The notes: generated by a model from the letters alone, not told the origin. Positions 6,867 to 14,167 are shown, counted from the stretch's first letter. The stretch is 20,296 nt of DNA from Clostridiales bacterium (GCA_004556985.1 SFFC01000026.1:1-20296); one strand, 5' to 3'. Translations and numbers: made by a program.

Positions 6867-7906
6867 AGGAACTGACGGCGCTGCGCGCGCCCTCCGGCTT
6901 TGAGGACGAGGCGCGCAGCGCCATCGCCCGCGAGGCGGAGGCCATTTTAGCGGGCGAGGGCCGCGTCTTTGCCGACACCATCGGCAATCTCTACGCCGTG
7001 CGCGAGGCGCGGCGGGCGGGCCTTGCGCATGTGATGCTCTGCGCGCACATGGACGAGGCGGGCTTCATCGTCACGCGCGCGACGGACGAGGGCCTGCTCA
7101 AGCTCGCCTGCGTCGGGGAGATCGACGCGCAATGCGCGCTCTCGCGCCGCGTGCTCGTCGGGGAGAAGGGCGTGCCGGGCGTCGTCGGGCTCAAGGCGAT
7201 CCATCTGATGAGCCGGGAGGAGCGGGAGGCGCGCCCGAAGCTGGGCAGCCTCGCCATCGACATCGGCGCATCCTCTAAAGAGGAGGCGGAGCGCCTCTGC
7301 CCGCCGGGCAGCTACGCGGCGTTTGACAGCGCATACCGCGAGTTTGGCGAGGGGTTTGTGAAGGCGAAGGCGCTGGGCAGCCGCGCGGGCTGCGCGGTTT
7401 TGCTTCATGCGCTGCGCGAGAGCCGCTACGCAGGAAAAATCACCTGTGTCTTCACCGCGCAGCACGAGGTTGGCCTGCGCGGCGCGGCCGTCGCGGGCAA
7501 GCGCGTGCAGCCGGATGTCGCGCTCGTGCTCGACGGCGCGCAGGCGATGGACATGGGCATGACCCCCGCGCACGAGCGGGGCGCCGTCTGCGGCGGGGGC
7601 GCCGCCGTGTACATGATGGACAGGCGGCGCGTGGCCGGGCATGCGCTGATGAAGCGGGCGCTTGACGTGGCGGCTGCGCGAGGCATCGGCGCGCAGGTCT
7701 GCCGGGGGCTTGGCATAGGCTCCGACGCGGGCGCGCTGGAGCTCTGCGGCGAGGGCATCCCCTGCCTGACGCTGGGCGTGCCCTGCCGCTATATCCGCAC
7801 GCCGTCGTGCGTTGCGCGGCGCTCGGATATCGAGGCCGTGAAGGCGCTGACGCTGGCAATGCTTGAGGACATGGAGGAACATGTGCATGAATATGGAACG
7901 CTTTGA
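6857..7906 (+). CDS. M42-family paralog with degenerate active site (probable pseudoenzyme)
   Basis: The 349 residues align along their length with the two flanking M42 peptidases: CAHMDEAGF keeps H64 and D66, and CRYIRT, FTAQHEVGLRGA and VVGLKAIHLM keep the family frame. However, three key sites differ. LDDR is LGSR (174-175, bridging Asp lost), the catalytic Glu of QEEVG is His203 (QHEVG), and the last metal His of RYIHS is Arg314. Hydrolysis by the usual mechanism looks unlikely. The reading frame is intact and overlaps both neighbours, so the gene appears maintained. Because M42 enzymes form dodecamers, it may be a structural or regulatory subunit (inference). Confidence 0.88.
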   Translation: MQLKELTALRAPSGFEDEARSAIAREAEAILAGEGRVFADTIGNLYAVREARRAGLAHVMLCAHMDEAGFIVTRATDEGLLKLACVGEIDAQCALSRRVLVGEKGVPGVVGLKAIHLMSREEREARPKLGSLAIDIGASSKEEAERLCPPGSYAAFDSAYREFGEGFVKAKALGSRAGCAVLLHALRESRYAGKITCVFTAQHEVGLRGAAVAGKRVQPDVALVLDGAQAMDMGMTPAHERGAVCGGGAAVYMMDRRRVAGHALMKRALDVAAARGIGAQVCRGLGIGSDAGALELCGEGIPCLTLGVPCRYIRTPSCVARRSDIEAVKALTLAMLEDMEEHVHEYGTL

Positions 7907-8882
7907 GCGCCTGCTTGCGGGCTACGGCCCCTCCGGCCGGGAGGGGCCTGTGCGCGCCATCCTGGAGGAGACGCTCGCCGGGCATGTCGACAGCCTGACG
8001 ACGGACGCGCTGGGCAACCTGATCGCCCTGCGAAAGGGAGACGGAACGGGCCGGCGCATCCTCGTCGCCGCCCACGCCGACCACATCGGCCTGGCGGTCG
8101 TCGACGCGGACGAGAACGGCTTTCTGCGCGTGTGCGCTGTCGGCGGCGTGCGCGCAGCCGGCATGGCGGCGCAGCATGTCGTCTCCTCCCGGGGCGTCTG
8201 CGGCGTCGTCGGCGCGGACGGGGACGCCAAGCCGGAGGTCAAGATCGAGCAGCTCTATATCGATATCGGCGCCGGGTCGCGCGAGGAGGCGCTCGCGCAG
8301 GCGGAGATCGGCGAGATCTTCGTCGCAAGGCCGCGCGTCTCGCGCCTTGGAGAGCATAGAATCGCCTCTCCGGCGATGGACGACCGCGTGGCCTGCGCCG
8401 TGCTGGCGGAGGCGATGCTCGCGCTGCCCGCCGGGCTCAAAAACGAGGTCGCGGCGGTCTTTACCGCGCAGGAGGAGGTCGGCACGCGCGGCGCGGGGCC
8501 TGCGGCCTACGCGCTCAGACCCGACATGGGCCTGGCCCTTGACGTGACGCTGACGGGCGACACGCCGCAGGCCAGGCCGAAGCTGCCCATCAGGCTGGGC
8601 GGCGGCGCGGCGGTCAAGATCATGGATCGCTCCGCGATCTGCTCGCCGCAGGTCGTTTCGCTCCTGCTGGAGACGGCGCAGCGGGAGCAGATTCCCGTGC
8701 AGCGCGAGGTGCTGCCCGCGGGCGGCACGGATGCCGGGGCGATTCAGCGCTCGCGCGGCGGCGTGCCTGCGGGCGTGATTTCGATCCCCTGCCGCTATGT
8801 GCACAGCGCGGCGGAGACCGTCGACCTGCGCGACGTGGAGGCGGCGCTTGCCCTGCTGCTGGCCGTTTTGCAGACAGCATGA
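7887..8882 (+). CDS. M42 family metallo-aminopeptidase, third tandem paralog
   Basis: A 331-residue M42 aminopeptidase with all expected sites: AAHADHIGL (metal His and Asp), PAMDDRVAC (bridging Asp), TAQEEVGTRGA (catalytic Glu and metal Glu), ALDVTLTGD (metal Asp) and CRYVHSAAE (last metal His). The family-typical second domain includes GVCGVVGADGDAK and YIDIGAGS. ATG 7887 is preferred because GGAGG (7873-7877) lies 9 nt upstream; ATG 7881 is too close. It overlaps the second paralog by 20 bases. It ends the operon; structured intergenic repeats begin 5 bases after the stop. Confidence 0.92.
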   Translation: MNMERFERLLAGYGPSGREGPVRAILEETLAGHVDSLTTDALGNLIALRKGDGTGRRILVAAHADHIGLAVVDADENGFLRVCAVGGVRAAGMAAQHVVSSRGVCGVVGADGDAKPEVKIEQLYIDIGAGSREEALAQAEIGEIFVARPRVSRLGEHRIASPAMDDRVACAVLAEAMLALPAGLKNEVAAVFTAQEEVGTRGAGPAAYALRPDMGLALDVTLTGDTPQARPKLPIRLGGGAAVKIMDRSAICSPQVVSLLLETAQREQIPVQREVLPAGGTDAGAIQRSRGGVPAGVISIPCRYVHSAAETVDLRDVEAALALLLAVLQTA

Positions 8883-8886
8883 AGAC

Positions 8887-8970
8887 GCGCGAAGCGAAGA
8901 AGGGTCAAGGGATGAAATCCCTTGCGGGGTTTGGGGCAGCGCCCCAAGCGGGTTTGGGCGGCAGCCCAAC
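8887..8970 (+). repeat. Intergenic multi-hairpin repeat, copy B
   Basis: Head GCGCGAAGCGAAGAAGGG (8887-8904), identical to copy A. Then three hairpins: CAAGGGAT-GAA-ATCCCTTG (8906-8924), TTGGGGC-AGC-GCCCCAA (8931-8947) and TTGGGC-GGCA-GCCCAA (8954-8969). It begins 5 bases after the third M42 gene and may double as its transcription end, though no T run follows. Confidence 0.8.
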
Positions 8971-8997
8971 GGTTCCCATAAGATCAAAGAAAACGTA

Positions 8998-9035
8998 GTC
9001 TCAGAGCAGGCTGCGCAGCAGCCTACGATCGAGAC
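8998..9035 (+). repeat. 38-nt double-palindrome repeat, copy 1
   Basis: Outer arms GTCTC (8998-9002) and GAGAC (9031-9035) enclose an inner hairpin AGGCTGC-GCA-GCAGCCT. The flanks ACGTA before and GGGTTT after recur at copy 3. Compared with copies 2 and 3, one outer pair (A-T) is lost here by a T-to-C change. It lies between the forward and reverse parts of the hairpin region. Confidence 0.8.
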
Positions 9036-9111
9036 GGGTTTGATCCGCAGAGCAGGGATTCAAGCACGAATGCCTATAAGGAATGCTGCTTTGAAAGCTG
9101 CCGGGGAAACG

Positions 9112-9231
9112 TTGGGGAATTCCATTCCCCAAACCCCAGGGCAGGAGGGTCAGGGGGCGTTTCGATTCTCCCCCTGAGACCCTCCTGCACCTCCCATTAC
9201 CCCCTCGAAACGACCAGGGCTGTGGCCCTGG
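9112..9231 (-). repeat. Intergenic hairpin repeats in reverse orientation
   Basis: TTGGGGAAT-TCC-ATTCCCCAA (9112-9132) followed by ACCCC reads, in reverse, like the GGGGTTTGGGG hairpin of copies A and B. A long imperfect hairpin follows with 17- and 19-base arms (9141-9157 and 9170-9188, two-base bulge), then an inverted pair CGTTTCGA/TCGAAACG (9158-9165, 9205-9212) and CCAGGGC-TGTG-GCCCTGG (9214-9231). The long G-C stem could stop transcription but lacks a clean T run. Confidence 0.6.
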
Positions 9232-9283
9232 ACCCGGGGCGGTCTCGGGGCTTTACAGACTGAAAAACCCCTTACACTATTCG

Positions 9284-9312
9284 TTGTTGTGCAGAGAATT
9301 TTGTTGTAAAAA
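9284..9312 (+). promoter_or_regulatory. Weak promoter candidate for the membrane-protein pair
   Basis: TTGTTG (9284-9289), a 17-base spacer and TAAAAA (9307-9312), in the only AT-rich part of this spacer, about 50 bases before the ATG at 9365. The -10 is poor, so this is tentative. Confidence 0.3.
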
Positions 9313-9364
9313 AATAAGGTTCAATCATCCCACCCCCAACCACCATCAAGAGAGGTCGATCACC

Positions 9365-9958
9365 ATGCAAAGCAGAGACGTCATCCGTCTGACCAACAAG
9401 ACGGCGCGCTCCCTCCGCCGAAACGCGGCGCGCATACGCAGGCTCTATGTGGCCGCCGCCATCGCGGCGACGCTGGCGCTGTGCGTCGTGGCCGTGCTGC
9501 TCGGGCTGCGGACGCTCTACGCCGTGCCGCTGACGGTGCTGGCCATTGTGCTGCTGGATGCGGCGATTCTGACCGCCGGGCAGAGCCGCTATGCCTCGCT
9601 CCTGGGCCAGGCGATCTGCACGGAGGCGGCCGCGCGGCAGATCCGCGGCGAGACGGATGAGCGCAGCCGGCGCAGGCAGGCGGCGCTCGATCTCGCGGCA
9701 ATCAAGGCGGACATGGCCGGGGAGCAGGAGGAGGCGGCGAATGCGCAGGCGGAGCCCGACCCCGACCTGCTGCCCGAAAGGCCGCAGAAAAAGCCGCGCA
9801 TCGTGCGCGAGGCGCAGGAGGATGCGGCGGAAAGCGACACGCGCCGCGTTCTCCCCGCGAAAAAGGCGGACGGCGCGCCGCAGGAGACGCCCGAGAGCGC
9901 GCACAGGCGCAGGCGTCAGGCGGCGTTTCAGGTCATCGAAAGCGAACGGGCAAGGTGA
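9365..9958 (+). CDS. Small membrane protein with long charged tail, unknown function
   Basis: A 197-residue protein. After a basic start (residues 1-27, many Arg) come two membrane helices (about 28-48, YVAAAIAATLALCVVAVLLGL, and about 52-70), then a hydrophilic, highly charged C-terminal tail of about 120 residues rich in Ala, Glu and Arg. No recognised domain. GAGAGG lies about 10 nt upstream of the ATG. The next gene starts 6 bases after its stop, so the two form an operon; a role together with that large membrane protein is likely but unproven. Confidence 0.75.
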   Translation: MQSRDVIRLTNKTARSLRRNAARIRRLYVAAAIAATLALCVVAVLLGLRTLYAVPLTVLAIVLLDAAILTAGQSRYASLLGQAICTEAAARQIRGETDERSRRRQAALDLAAIKADMAGEQEEAANAQAEPDPDLLPERPQKKPRIVREAQEDAAESDTRRVLPAKKADGAPQETPESAHRRRRQAAFQVIESERAR

Positions 9959-9964
9959 GGCGGC

Positions 9965-11878
9965 ATGGCGGCAATCCTGTATACCCTTGTGTTTCTGATG
10001 GGCGGCGTGCTGATCATCCGCATGCTGCTGCCGGGTAAGCGCCCGCTTGTGCGCGTGTACATGGGCCTCGCGCTGGGCGTGCTGCTGATGATGCAGCTGC
10101 CGGCGCTGTGCGCCCGGCTGCTCGACTTTACGCTCGAGGCGCACATGCTGGCCGTTGGCCTGCTGCTCGCGCTGACGGCGGCCTGCTATCCGCTGCGCGA
10201 GCGGCGCGCGGCCGCGAAGGCGCAGCCGCAGGACAGGCGGCAGCTCGCCGTCATGGCCGCGGTCGGCATCCCGCTGACCGTGCTCTCGGCCTATCTGCAG
10301 TACACGCATATCCTGATGCCCGCGCCGGACGGGTCGCTCTGGTGCGGCCAATCGACCTACGGCGATCTGTGCATGCATCTGGCGTTCGTGACCTCGATGA
10401 AGGACGCCGCGTTTCCTCCGGCCTACAGCCTGCTCGCCGGGACGCCGATGGCCTATCCCTACCTGGCGGATTCGCTGAGCACGAGCTTTCTGCTGCTCGG
10501 CCTGCCGCTCAGTTGGGCGCTGATCGTCCCGGGCACGCTGCTCATGGCGCTGACCTACGCGGGCTATATGCTCCTGGCGCAGCAGATCCTCGGCGGGCGA
10601 CACAAGGCCGTCGCCGTCGCGGCGCTGCTGTTCTTCTTCAACGGCGGCCTCGGGTTCCTCTACGACTTTGACATGGCGTTCAAGGATGGCTTTGCGAAGA
10701 TCCGCGAGATCTTCACAGGCTATTACAGGACGCCGGCCAACCAGCCGGAGCTCAACCTGCGCTTTTCCAACGTCATCGCCGATCTGCTGATCCCTCAGCG
10801 CTCGCTGCTGGGCGGCTGGGCGATGGTGCTCCCGGCGCTGATGCTGCTCATCAGCTCGCAGCGGGAGCGCTCCATGCGCCAGACGGTGCTGCTCGCGCTC
10901 TGGGCGGGCGCGCTGCCGCTCGTGCATACGCATACGTTCCTCGCGCTGGGGCTGTTCTCGGGCGGCTATTTGCTCGGGCGGCTGATCGTGGATCCGGACG
11001 ACCGGCGCGGCGTGCTCAAGCGCGCGGGCGTGTACCTCGCGATTGTGCTCGCGCTGGCGCTGCCGCAGGTGCTGACGGGCGCCATCCGCCAGACTGTGGA
11101 GGGCGGCGTGCTGCGCTTTCAGTTCAACTGGGTCAACAACAGCGGCGGAAGGGGAATGATCGACGGCTGGTTCTTCTTCTGGGTCAAGAACGTCGGCCTG
11201 CCGTTCATCCTGATCGTCTGCGCCTGCCTGAACGCAAGGCGACGCGGCCAGCTCGACCTCGTGCTGGGCATGACGGCGATCTTCGCCGTCGCGGAGACGA
11301 TCCTCTTTCAGCGCAACGAGTACGACAACAACAAGCTCTTCTATATCTGGTACATGTTCGGCGCAATCCTCGCGGCGGACTACGGCTCCGTGCTCATGCA
11401 GCGGCTCGCCGGGCTGGGCGGGAGAAGGTTCCTCTGCGCGCTGTTCATCGGCGCGAGCGTCCTCTCCGGCGCGCTCTCGGTCGCGCGCGAGGCCGTCTCC
11501 GGCTATCAGCTCTTCTCCAGAACAGCGGTTGAGGCGGGTGCGTGGGTCGAGGAGAACACCGACAGGGACGCCGTCTTCCTCACCGGCCAGCAGCATATCA
11601 ACCCCGTCGCCTCGCTGGCGGGGCGGCAGATCATCTGCGGCAGCGACCTGTATGTCTTTTTCCACGGGCTGAGCTATGCGCAGCAGGCGGAGGATTGCCG
11701 GCGGTTCCTCGAGGATCCTGAAAGCAACGCCGACGTGCTGGAGGTTTACGGCGTCGACTACATCTACGTCAGCGACTATGAGCGCGCGGATTTTGACGTC
11801 GATACAAAGACGCTTGAGGCGGCGTATCCGGTCGTGTATGAGAACGCGGATGTGACGATTTATGCGGTGACGCAATAG
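9965..11878 (+). CDS. Large polytopic membrane protein, GT-C glycosyltransferase-like
   Basis: The 637-residue protein has about a dozen hydrophobic segments and a soluble C-terminal domain (about 520-637). Its layout, with an early outside loop holding acidic residues (YGDLCMHLAFVTSMKD, then AYPYLADSLS) and a late EYDNNK motif before the last helices, resembles GT-C fold glycosyltransferases that use lipid-linked sugars. The C-terminal part (VFLTGQQHINPVASLAGRQI, then VDYIYVSDYE) also recalls such membrane proteins. No exact family or substrate can be named. It follows the small membrane protein by 6 bases. It could act in surface glycan or teichoic-type polymer assembly (inference). Confidence 0.75.
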   Translation: MAAILYTLVFLMGGVLIIRMLLPGKRPLVRVYMGLALGVLLMMQLPALCARLLDFTLEAHMLAVGLLLALTAACYPLRERRAAAKAQPQDRRQLAVMAAVGIPLTVLSAYLQYTHILMPAPDGSLWCGQSTYGDLCMHLAFVTSMKDAAFPPAYSLLAGTPMAYPYLADSLSTSFLLLGLPLSWALIVPGTLLMALTYAGYMLLAQQILGGRHKAVAVAALLFFFNGGLGFLYDFDMAFKDGFAKIREIFTGYYRTPANQPELNLRFSNVIADLLIPQRSLLGGWAMVLPALMLLISSQRERSMRQTVLLALWAGALPLVHTHTFLALGLFSGGYLLGRLIVDPDDRRGVLKRAGVYLAIVLALALPQVLTGAIRQTVEGGVLRFQFNWVNNSGGRGMIDGWFFFWVKNVGLPFILIVCACLNARRRGQLDLVLGMTAIFAVAETILFQRNEYDNNKLFYIWYMFGAILAADYGSVLMQRLAGLGGRRFLCALFIGASVLSGALSVAREAVSGYQLFSRTAVEAGAWVEENTDRDAVFLTGQQHINPVASLAGRQIICGSDLYVFFHGLSYAQQAEDCRRFLEDPESNADVLEVYGVDYIYVSDYERADFDVDTKTLEAAYPVVYENADVTIYAVTQ

Positions 11879-11890
11879 CCGCTTTATCGC

Positions 11891-11980
11891 GCGCGAAGCA
11901 AAGAAGGGGTCTGGGGACAATGTCCCCAGGCTAGGGGTATGGGGGATGAAATCCCCCAGCGTTCCCCATCGCGAAGCGAT
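11891..11980 (+). repeat. Intergenic multi-hairpin repeat, copy C
   Basis: Head GCGCGAAGCAAAGAAGGGG (11891-11909). Hairpins: CTGGGGACA-A-TGTCCCCAG (11911-11929), TGGGGGAT-GAA-ATCCCCCA (11940-11958) and ATCGC-GAA-GCGAT (11968-11980), then nine A. The second stem keeps the ATGAAAT centre of copies B and D but its arms change as pairs. It directly precedes copy 2 of the 38-nt element. Confidence 0.8.
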
Positions 11981-11991
11981 AAAAAAAAACA

Positions 11992-12029
11992 GTCTCAGAG
12001 CAGGCTGCGCAGCAGCCTACGATTGAGAC
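11992..12029 (+). repeat. 38-nt double-palindrome repeat, copy 2
   Basis: Outer arms GTCTCA (11992-11997) and TGAGAC (12024-12029); inner hairpin AGGCTGC-GCA-GCAGCCT. It differs from copy 1 by a single base, which here restores the sixth outer pair. The gene at 12079 starts 49 bases downstream, so the element would lie in or near its leader. Confidence 0.8.
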
Positions 12030-12078
12030 GGGCTTACTTCATGAAAACATCCAAACCCGACAACCAAAGGAACATCGT

Positions 12079-12918
12079 ATGAAACAGAAGCATCGCTTTT
12101 TGACCGCGCTGTGCCTGGCGCTTTGCCTGCTCCTGTGCGCTGCCGCCTGCCCGGCGGAGGAGGCGCAGGAAACGCAGGCGTACAGCCGGACGATCACCAT
12201 CGACGGATTTGGGGACTTCGTCTACTACGCGCAGAACGACCCGGACTGGGACAGGTCGCTCTATGAGCCGCGCTTCAGCAAGAACTATCGCGTGATGCAC
12301 GGCGGCGGCTGCGCGCCGACGGCGGCGGCCATCGCGCTGGCGAACCTGCTCACGCCGCAGGAGCTGCCGGCGCTGCTTGAGCAGGCCGCTGACCCGGAGA
12401 CGGGCTTTCCGTACTGCCCCTGCGCGGTCAACGCGTTTGACCACTACGGCGACGAGCACGGGATCACCGACCCCCGGACGCCGGAGGATTTTCTCGCGGC
12501 GCTGCCGGTGATCTGCGCGTCGTTTGCCACGGGCAACAACGCGCAGGGGCTCGTGCTGCGCAAGCGCGACGGCTTTGGCACCTCGACGCTGATCTTCGAG
12601 ACGCTCGCCAACGCGTATGGCCTCGCCTACCGGGGCTATAGCAGCTGGGAGAACGCACTTTCCGTGCTGCAAAGCGGCGGCGTGGTCGTCACCTGCGTGA
12701 CCAAGGGCATCTTCACCAGCACGTCGCATTTCATGGTCATCGCCGCAGCGGACGAGGACTATATCTACATCCTTGACCCCCTCATGCGGGAAAGCTATGA
12801 GCGGGATACGAGCCATCTGCTCGAGGTCGTCGAGCCGGGGCTGGTGCGCGGGAGGACGAAGGACGTGCTGCGCATGGGCCTCTCCTCGTTTTACACGATG
12901 AAGCGGCCGGAGGAATAA
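12079..12918 (+). CDS. Secreted C39-like cysteine peptidase
   Basis: A 279-residue protein with an N-terminal signal peptide (basic start, hydrophobic core about 7-23, cleavage probably near 26). The papain-like C39 sites appear in order: Gln52 (YYAQNDPDW, oxyanion), Cys78 (GGGCAPTAAAIAL), His217 (TSHFMVIAA) and Asp233 (YILDP). This is the Peptidase_C39_2 type, found as stand-alone secreted enzymes in Bacillota, and not the ABC-exporter-fused type. Cys24 does not sit in a good lipobox. AAAGGA lies about 8 nt upstream of the ATG. Substrate unknown; no bacteriocin gene is nearby. A small gene follows after 19 bases. Confidence 0.85.
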   Translation: MKQKHRFLTALCLALCLLLCAAACPAEEAQETQAYSRTITIDGFGDFVYYAQNDPDWDRSLYEPRFSKNYRVMHGGGCAPTAAAIALANLLTPQELPALLEQAADPETGFPYCPCAVNAFDHYGDEHGITDPRTPEDFLAALPVICASFATGNNAQGLVLRKRDGFGTSTLIFETLANAYGLAYRGYSSWENALSVLQSGGVVVTCVTKGIFTSTSHFMVIAAADEDYIYILDPLMRESYERDTSHLLEVVEPGLVRGRTKDVLRMGLSSFYTMKRPEE

Positions 12919-12937
12919 GCGGAAGGCGGGGAAGACC

Positions 12938-13168
12938 GTGGTCATGCGGTTTTTGAGGTATTCGCTGGAGCGCGGGCGCAGGATCTGCGTCGTCACGCTG
13001 GGCGAGGCGGGGCGCATGGAGCGGCGCAACCTGCTCGTCACGGCCATCGACGAAGACGGCGAAGGCTTTTCGGCGCGCCTGCCGGGCCGGAAGCGGGAGA
13101 CGCACATCGCGCTTGGCGACGTGCTGACGGCGGCCTACGCGCGCGGCGATACCGGCGAACTGGAATAA
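12938..13168 (+). CDS. Small basic protein of unknown function
   Basis: A 76-residue product read from GTG 12938 (GGGG about 6 nt upstream); ATG 12944 is also possible. Sequence blocks RRICVVTLGEAGRMERRNLLVTAIDEDGEGFSA (shown by features, not all conserved) suggest a small beta-barrel, in which short strands alternate with turns, ending LTAAYARGDTGELE. No catalytic motif or membrane helix. It probably shares a transcript with the C39-like gene. Not assigned to a named family. Confidence 0.6.
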   Translation: MVMRFLRYSLERGRRICVVTLGEAGRMERRNLLVTAIDEDGEGFSARLPGRKRETHIALGDVLTAAYARGDTGELE

Positions 13169-13189
13169 ATGCAGAGAGGCATCCATCAG

Positions 13190-13293
13190 GCGCGAAGCGA
13201 AGAAGGGAGTCTGAGGGATGAAATCCCTCAGGCAGGTCATAGGGCGGCAGCCCTATCGTATTCTTCATACATCAACCGGCATGATGCCGGTTG
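13190..13293 (+). repeat. Intergenic multi-hairpin repeat, copy D
   Basis: Head GCGCGAAGCGAAGAAGGG (13190-13207). Hairpins: CTGAGGGAT-GAA-ATCCCTCAG (13211-13231), ATAGGGC-GGCA-GCCCTAT (13239-13256) and the near-perfect palindrome CAACCGGCAT/ATGCCGGTTG (13273-13293, single central G). The first two stems match copies B and C in design, with paired arm changes. Confidence 0.8.
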
Positions 13294-13381
13294 CAAGCCC
13301 GACGAAATGTTGTAAATCCCGTTGCTTTGCGACCGGGGCTGGAGCTTTACAGAAGGATTTAGAGAGTAATAAAAAAACGTA

Positions 13382-13419
13382 GTCTCAGAGCAGACCGCGA
13401 AGCGGTCTACGATTGAGAC
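13382..13419 (+). repeat. 38-nt double-palindrome repeat, copy 3
   Basis: Outer arms GTCTCA (13382-13387) and TGAGAC (13414-13419). The inner hairpin is AGACCGC-GAA-GCGGTCT, compared with AGGCTGC-GCA-GCAGCCT in copies 1 and 2. The two arm differences on the left (G to A, T to C) are each matched on the right (C to T, A to G), so base pairing is kept, and the loop keeps the G-N-A form. Confidence 0.82.
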
Positions 13420-13494
13420 GGGTTCTGCGCTGCAAAGCGGACATCCAAATCCCATGTACGGCAGAAACAATCCATGCGCGGAGGAATCGGTTCA

Positions 13495-14139
13495 ATGACA
13501 GATCTGTTGATCTTCTTTCAGATGGGCGAATGGATCGGCACGGCGGCGTTCGCCGTCTCCGGCGCGATGGTCGCCATCGACAAGCGGACGGACATCTTCG
13601 GCGTGATCCTGCTCGCCGTGATCACGGCGCTGGGCGGCGGCACGCTGCGCGACGTGCTCATTGGCCATGTCCCGCCGAGGATGTTTTCCAGCTTCCATTA
13701 TGTGCTGCTCGCGACGCTCTGCGCCGTGACGGTCTTCGTGCTCGCGCGCATCTTCAAGGAGAAGTTTGTGTGCCGGGAGCCGCTCATCGAGCAGATCAAC
13801 AACGTGTTTGACGCGATCGGCCTGGGCGTCTTCGCCGCGTCCGGCGCGCGCATCGGCATGGAGGCGGGCTTTGAAAACGACCTCTTCCTCGTCACGTTTC
13901 TGGGCATGACGACCGCCGTGGGCGGGGGCATGCTGCGCGACGTGCTCATTCAGGAGATTCCCTTCGTGCTCAAGAAGCGCGTGTATGCCGTGGCGGCCAT
14001 CGCGGGCGCGCTGTCGTTTGCGCTGCTGTGCCGCGCGGGCGTCGCGTCGAATTTCGCGTATGCTGCGGGCTGTCTTGTGACGACGGCGCTGCGCCTGATG
14101 GCGACCGTGTTCCGCTGGAATCTGCCCAAGGCGATATGA
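13495..14139 (+). CDS. TRIC-type cation channel / UPF0126 membrane protein
   Basis: A 214-residue integral membrane protein with two similar halves, each of about three helices. Each half carries the family glycine motif: ALGGGTLRDVLIG and AVGGGMLRDVLIQ. Prokaryotic TRIC proteins of this family form trimeric cation channels with potassium permeability; UPF0126 (YicG-like) is the older name. The start at 13495 has GGAGG 10 nt upstream; the longer reading from ATG 13474 adds MRGGIGS, which contains the ribosome site itself, so it is not preferred. It stands alone, ending at a strong terminator. The physiological role in bacteria is unclear. Confidence 0.92.
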   Translation: MTDLLIFFQMGEWIGTAAFAVSGAMVAIDKRTDIFGVILLAVITALGGGTLRDVLIGHVPPRMFSSFHYVLLATLCAVTVFVLARIFKEKFVCREPLIEQINNVFDAIGLGVFAASGARIGMEAGFENDLFLVTFLGMTTAVGGGMLRDVLIQEIPFVLKKRVYAVAAIAGALSFALLCRAGVASNFAYAAGCLVTTALRLMATVFRWNLPKAI

Positions 14140-14167
14140 TGCAGAAGGGGTTTGGCTGGATCCAAAC

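Larger units (their letters stand above)
8883..9364. other. 482-base intergenic region made of hairpin repeats
   Basis: No gene is seen. From left to right: multi-hairpin repeat copy B (8887-8970), the 38-nt double palindrome (8998-9035), then hairpins that read as the same family in reverse orientation (9112-9231), a GCTTTACAGA motif (9250-9259) shared with 13344-13353, and a weak promoter candidate (9284-9312) for the next gene. Confidence 0.7.
13169..13494. other. 326-base intergenic region made of hairpin repeats
   Basis: No gene is seen. It contains repeat copy D (13190-13293), the shared GCTTTACAGA motif (13344-13353) and copy 3 of the 38-nt element (13382-13419), ending with the ribosome site of the TRIC-type channel gene. 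Confidence 0.7.

Noticed and set aside
9272..11920. Very long open frame on the minus strand (882 codons) opposite the GT-C-like gene
   Set aside because: Its product is dominated by Arg, His, Gln and Ala as expected for the antisense of a GC-rich gene; the plus strand has a clear membrane protein with good start sites.
11968..11989. Terminator from the ATCGC-GAA-GCGAT hairpin
   Set aside because: It is followed by A residues, not T, on the plus strand, and there is no leftward gene for it to serve.
12079..12918. Bacteriocin-processing peptidase
   Set aside because: The C39-like domain stands alone with a signal peptide; there is no ABC exporter fusion and no precursor gene nearby.
8998..13419. 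CRISPR array from the repeated 38-nt element
   Set aside because: The three copies are thousands of bases apart with genes between them, and there are no regular spacers or cas genes.
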